This document shows positions 13,544 through 13,851 of a stretch of DNA of 13,851 nt, piece after piece (the first letter of the stretch is position 1; the number at the start of each line of letters is the position of its first letter). The notes under the pieces are model-generated. The model did not search any database. It was not told the DNA's origin and saw only the letters and a list, made by a program, of their open reading frames with translations. Location: positions 1 through 13,851 of the forward strand of contig CAJKJS010000013.1 in NCBI GenBank assembly GCA_905200265.1, written 5' to 3'. The translations under genes were made by a program, and so were the position numbers. Source of the stretch: an uncultured Oscillospiraceae bacterium (lineage in GTDB: Bacteria > Bacillota > Clostridia > Oscillospirales > Acutalibacteraceae).

Positions 13544-13851
13544 TTAAGCGGAGTGGCGCTGCGTCAGCGGCGCCACTCCAGTTTTTGTCTGGATGCGCTC
13601 GTGATTATAGAAGTGAATATATCGGTCAATCAGATTATTTGCTTCCTCGAATGTCCTGGGCTTGTGCCGGTAGATACATTCAGTTTTCAGGATGGAGAAA
13701 AAGTTTTCTGCCATTGCATTATCATAAGGATTGCCTTTTCTTGACATAGACGGCGTTATACCGTAAGATTGAGTTAGGTTAAAATACCCCTGTGAAGTGT
13801 ATTGAAAGCCTTGGTCGCTGTGGAGCTGCAACTCCGCAGCGACTCTCTTTT
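13544..13851 (-). CDS. IS3-family transposase OrfB, C-terminal part (partial)
   Basis: The reading frame is open through the right edge, so only the last 101 or so residues are seen. They contain the second catalytic Asp in 'LHSDQGFQYTS', the 'SMSRKGNPYDNAMAENFFSILKTE' region (split here only by reading) with the catalytic Glu in 'DNAMAENFF', and the closing 'YIHFYNHERIQTKTGVAP'. This is the rve integrase core of IS3 elements, probably of the IS150-like group. The first catalytic Asp and the start lie outside the window. The TTG codon at 13831 is not a real start, because the family motif continues upstream through it. Whether the whole element is intact cannot be judged. Confidence 0.92.
   Translation of the reverse strand, partial: KRVAAELQLHSDQGFQYTSQGYFNLTQSYGITPSMSRKGNPYDNAMAENFFSILKTECIYRHKPRTFEEANNLIDRYIHFYNHERIQTKTGVAPLTQRHSA
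13550..13588 (+). terminator. Candidate antisense terminator inside the IS transposase 3' end
   Basis: GGAGTGGCGC (13550-13559) and GCGCCACTCC (13570-13579) form a perfect 10-bp stem. It can extend inward by a U·G and two G·C pairs to a GTCA tetraloop. On the plus strand it is followed by AG and five Ts. On the minus strand no U-run follows. It would stop transcription entering the element from the flanking gene. Confidence 0.55.

Larger units (their letters stand above)
13485..13851 (-). mobile_element. IS3-family insertion sequence, 3' end (continues past the window)
   Basis: The element runs from a terminal-inverted-repeat-like end at 13485 to beyond the right edge. It carries the C-terminal half of an IS3-type DDE transposase reading on the minus strand. 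The boundary at 13485 rests on the TGAACTGCCCC end, which resembles IS3-family termini, and on its position 60 nt past the transposase stop. The other end, the first transposase frame and any target duplication lie outside the window. Confidence 0.88.

Noticed and set aside
1..13851. CRISPR array, tRNA or rRNA genes, phage or toxin-antitoxin modules
   Set aside because: I saw no regularly spaced repeats, no cloverleaf or rRNA signatures, and no short gene pair in the gaps between the described genes; none of the gaps exceeds about 280 nt.

Overview
The window looks like chromosomal DNA from a low-to-mid GC Gram-positive anaerobe of the class Clostridia, possibly near Oscillospirales. The reasons are strong AGGAGG-type ribosome binding sites, a large VanW/YoaR-like envelope protein with a Pro/Thr-rich tail, a class B sortase, a GT28 diacylglycerol glycosyltransferase, a two-domain glutamine-dependent NadE, and a short ThiI paired with its own cysteine desulfurase. 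The assignment below class level is a guess. Almost everything here is recognisable housekeeping or envelope biology. I found no convincing new multi-gene system. The more interesting signals are regulatory.

Left part, transcribed on the minus strand (1-5583). From right to left: a 587-residue membrane-anchored VanW/YoaR-like protein with its own promoter and terminator; a single family 2 glycosyltransferase with its own promoter, a leader of about 90 nt and a terminator; then nadE (NAD+ synthase) followed 17 nt later by a phosphinothricin-type GNAT acetyltransferase. The terminator behind the glycosyltransferase fills nearly all the space in front of nadE, so how nadE is transcribed is unclear.

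Middle (5584-7568). Divergent promoters separate the VanW gene from a UgtP/MGDG-synthase-like glycolipid glycosyltransferase on the plus strand. That gene converges on a minus-strand Fur-family metalloregulator, and the two share one bidirectional terminator. The Fur-family gene is in turn divergent from the next operon.

Right part, plus strand (7569-13404). A tight run of four genes: cysteine desulfurase, thiI, cinA (ATGA overlap with thiI) and a class B sortase (6 nt gap). The desulfurase and ThiI form a sulfur-transfer pair for 4-thiouridine in tRNA. CinA probably salvages pyridine nucleotides, which links loosely to NadE. No terminator follows the sortase. An ornithine carbamoyltransferase gene then has its own promoter (TTGCAT-N17-TATACT) overlapped by two ArgR-like boxes exactly 21 bp apart, and a strong terminator.

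Right edge (13485-13851). The end of an IS3-family insertion sequence, with a terminal-inverted-repeat-like end at 13485 and the C-terminal part of its transposase on the minus strand. It sits just beyond the carbamoyltransferase terminator and runs off the window.
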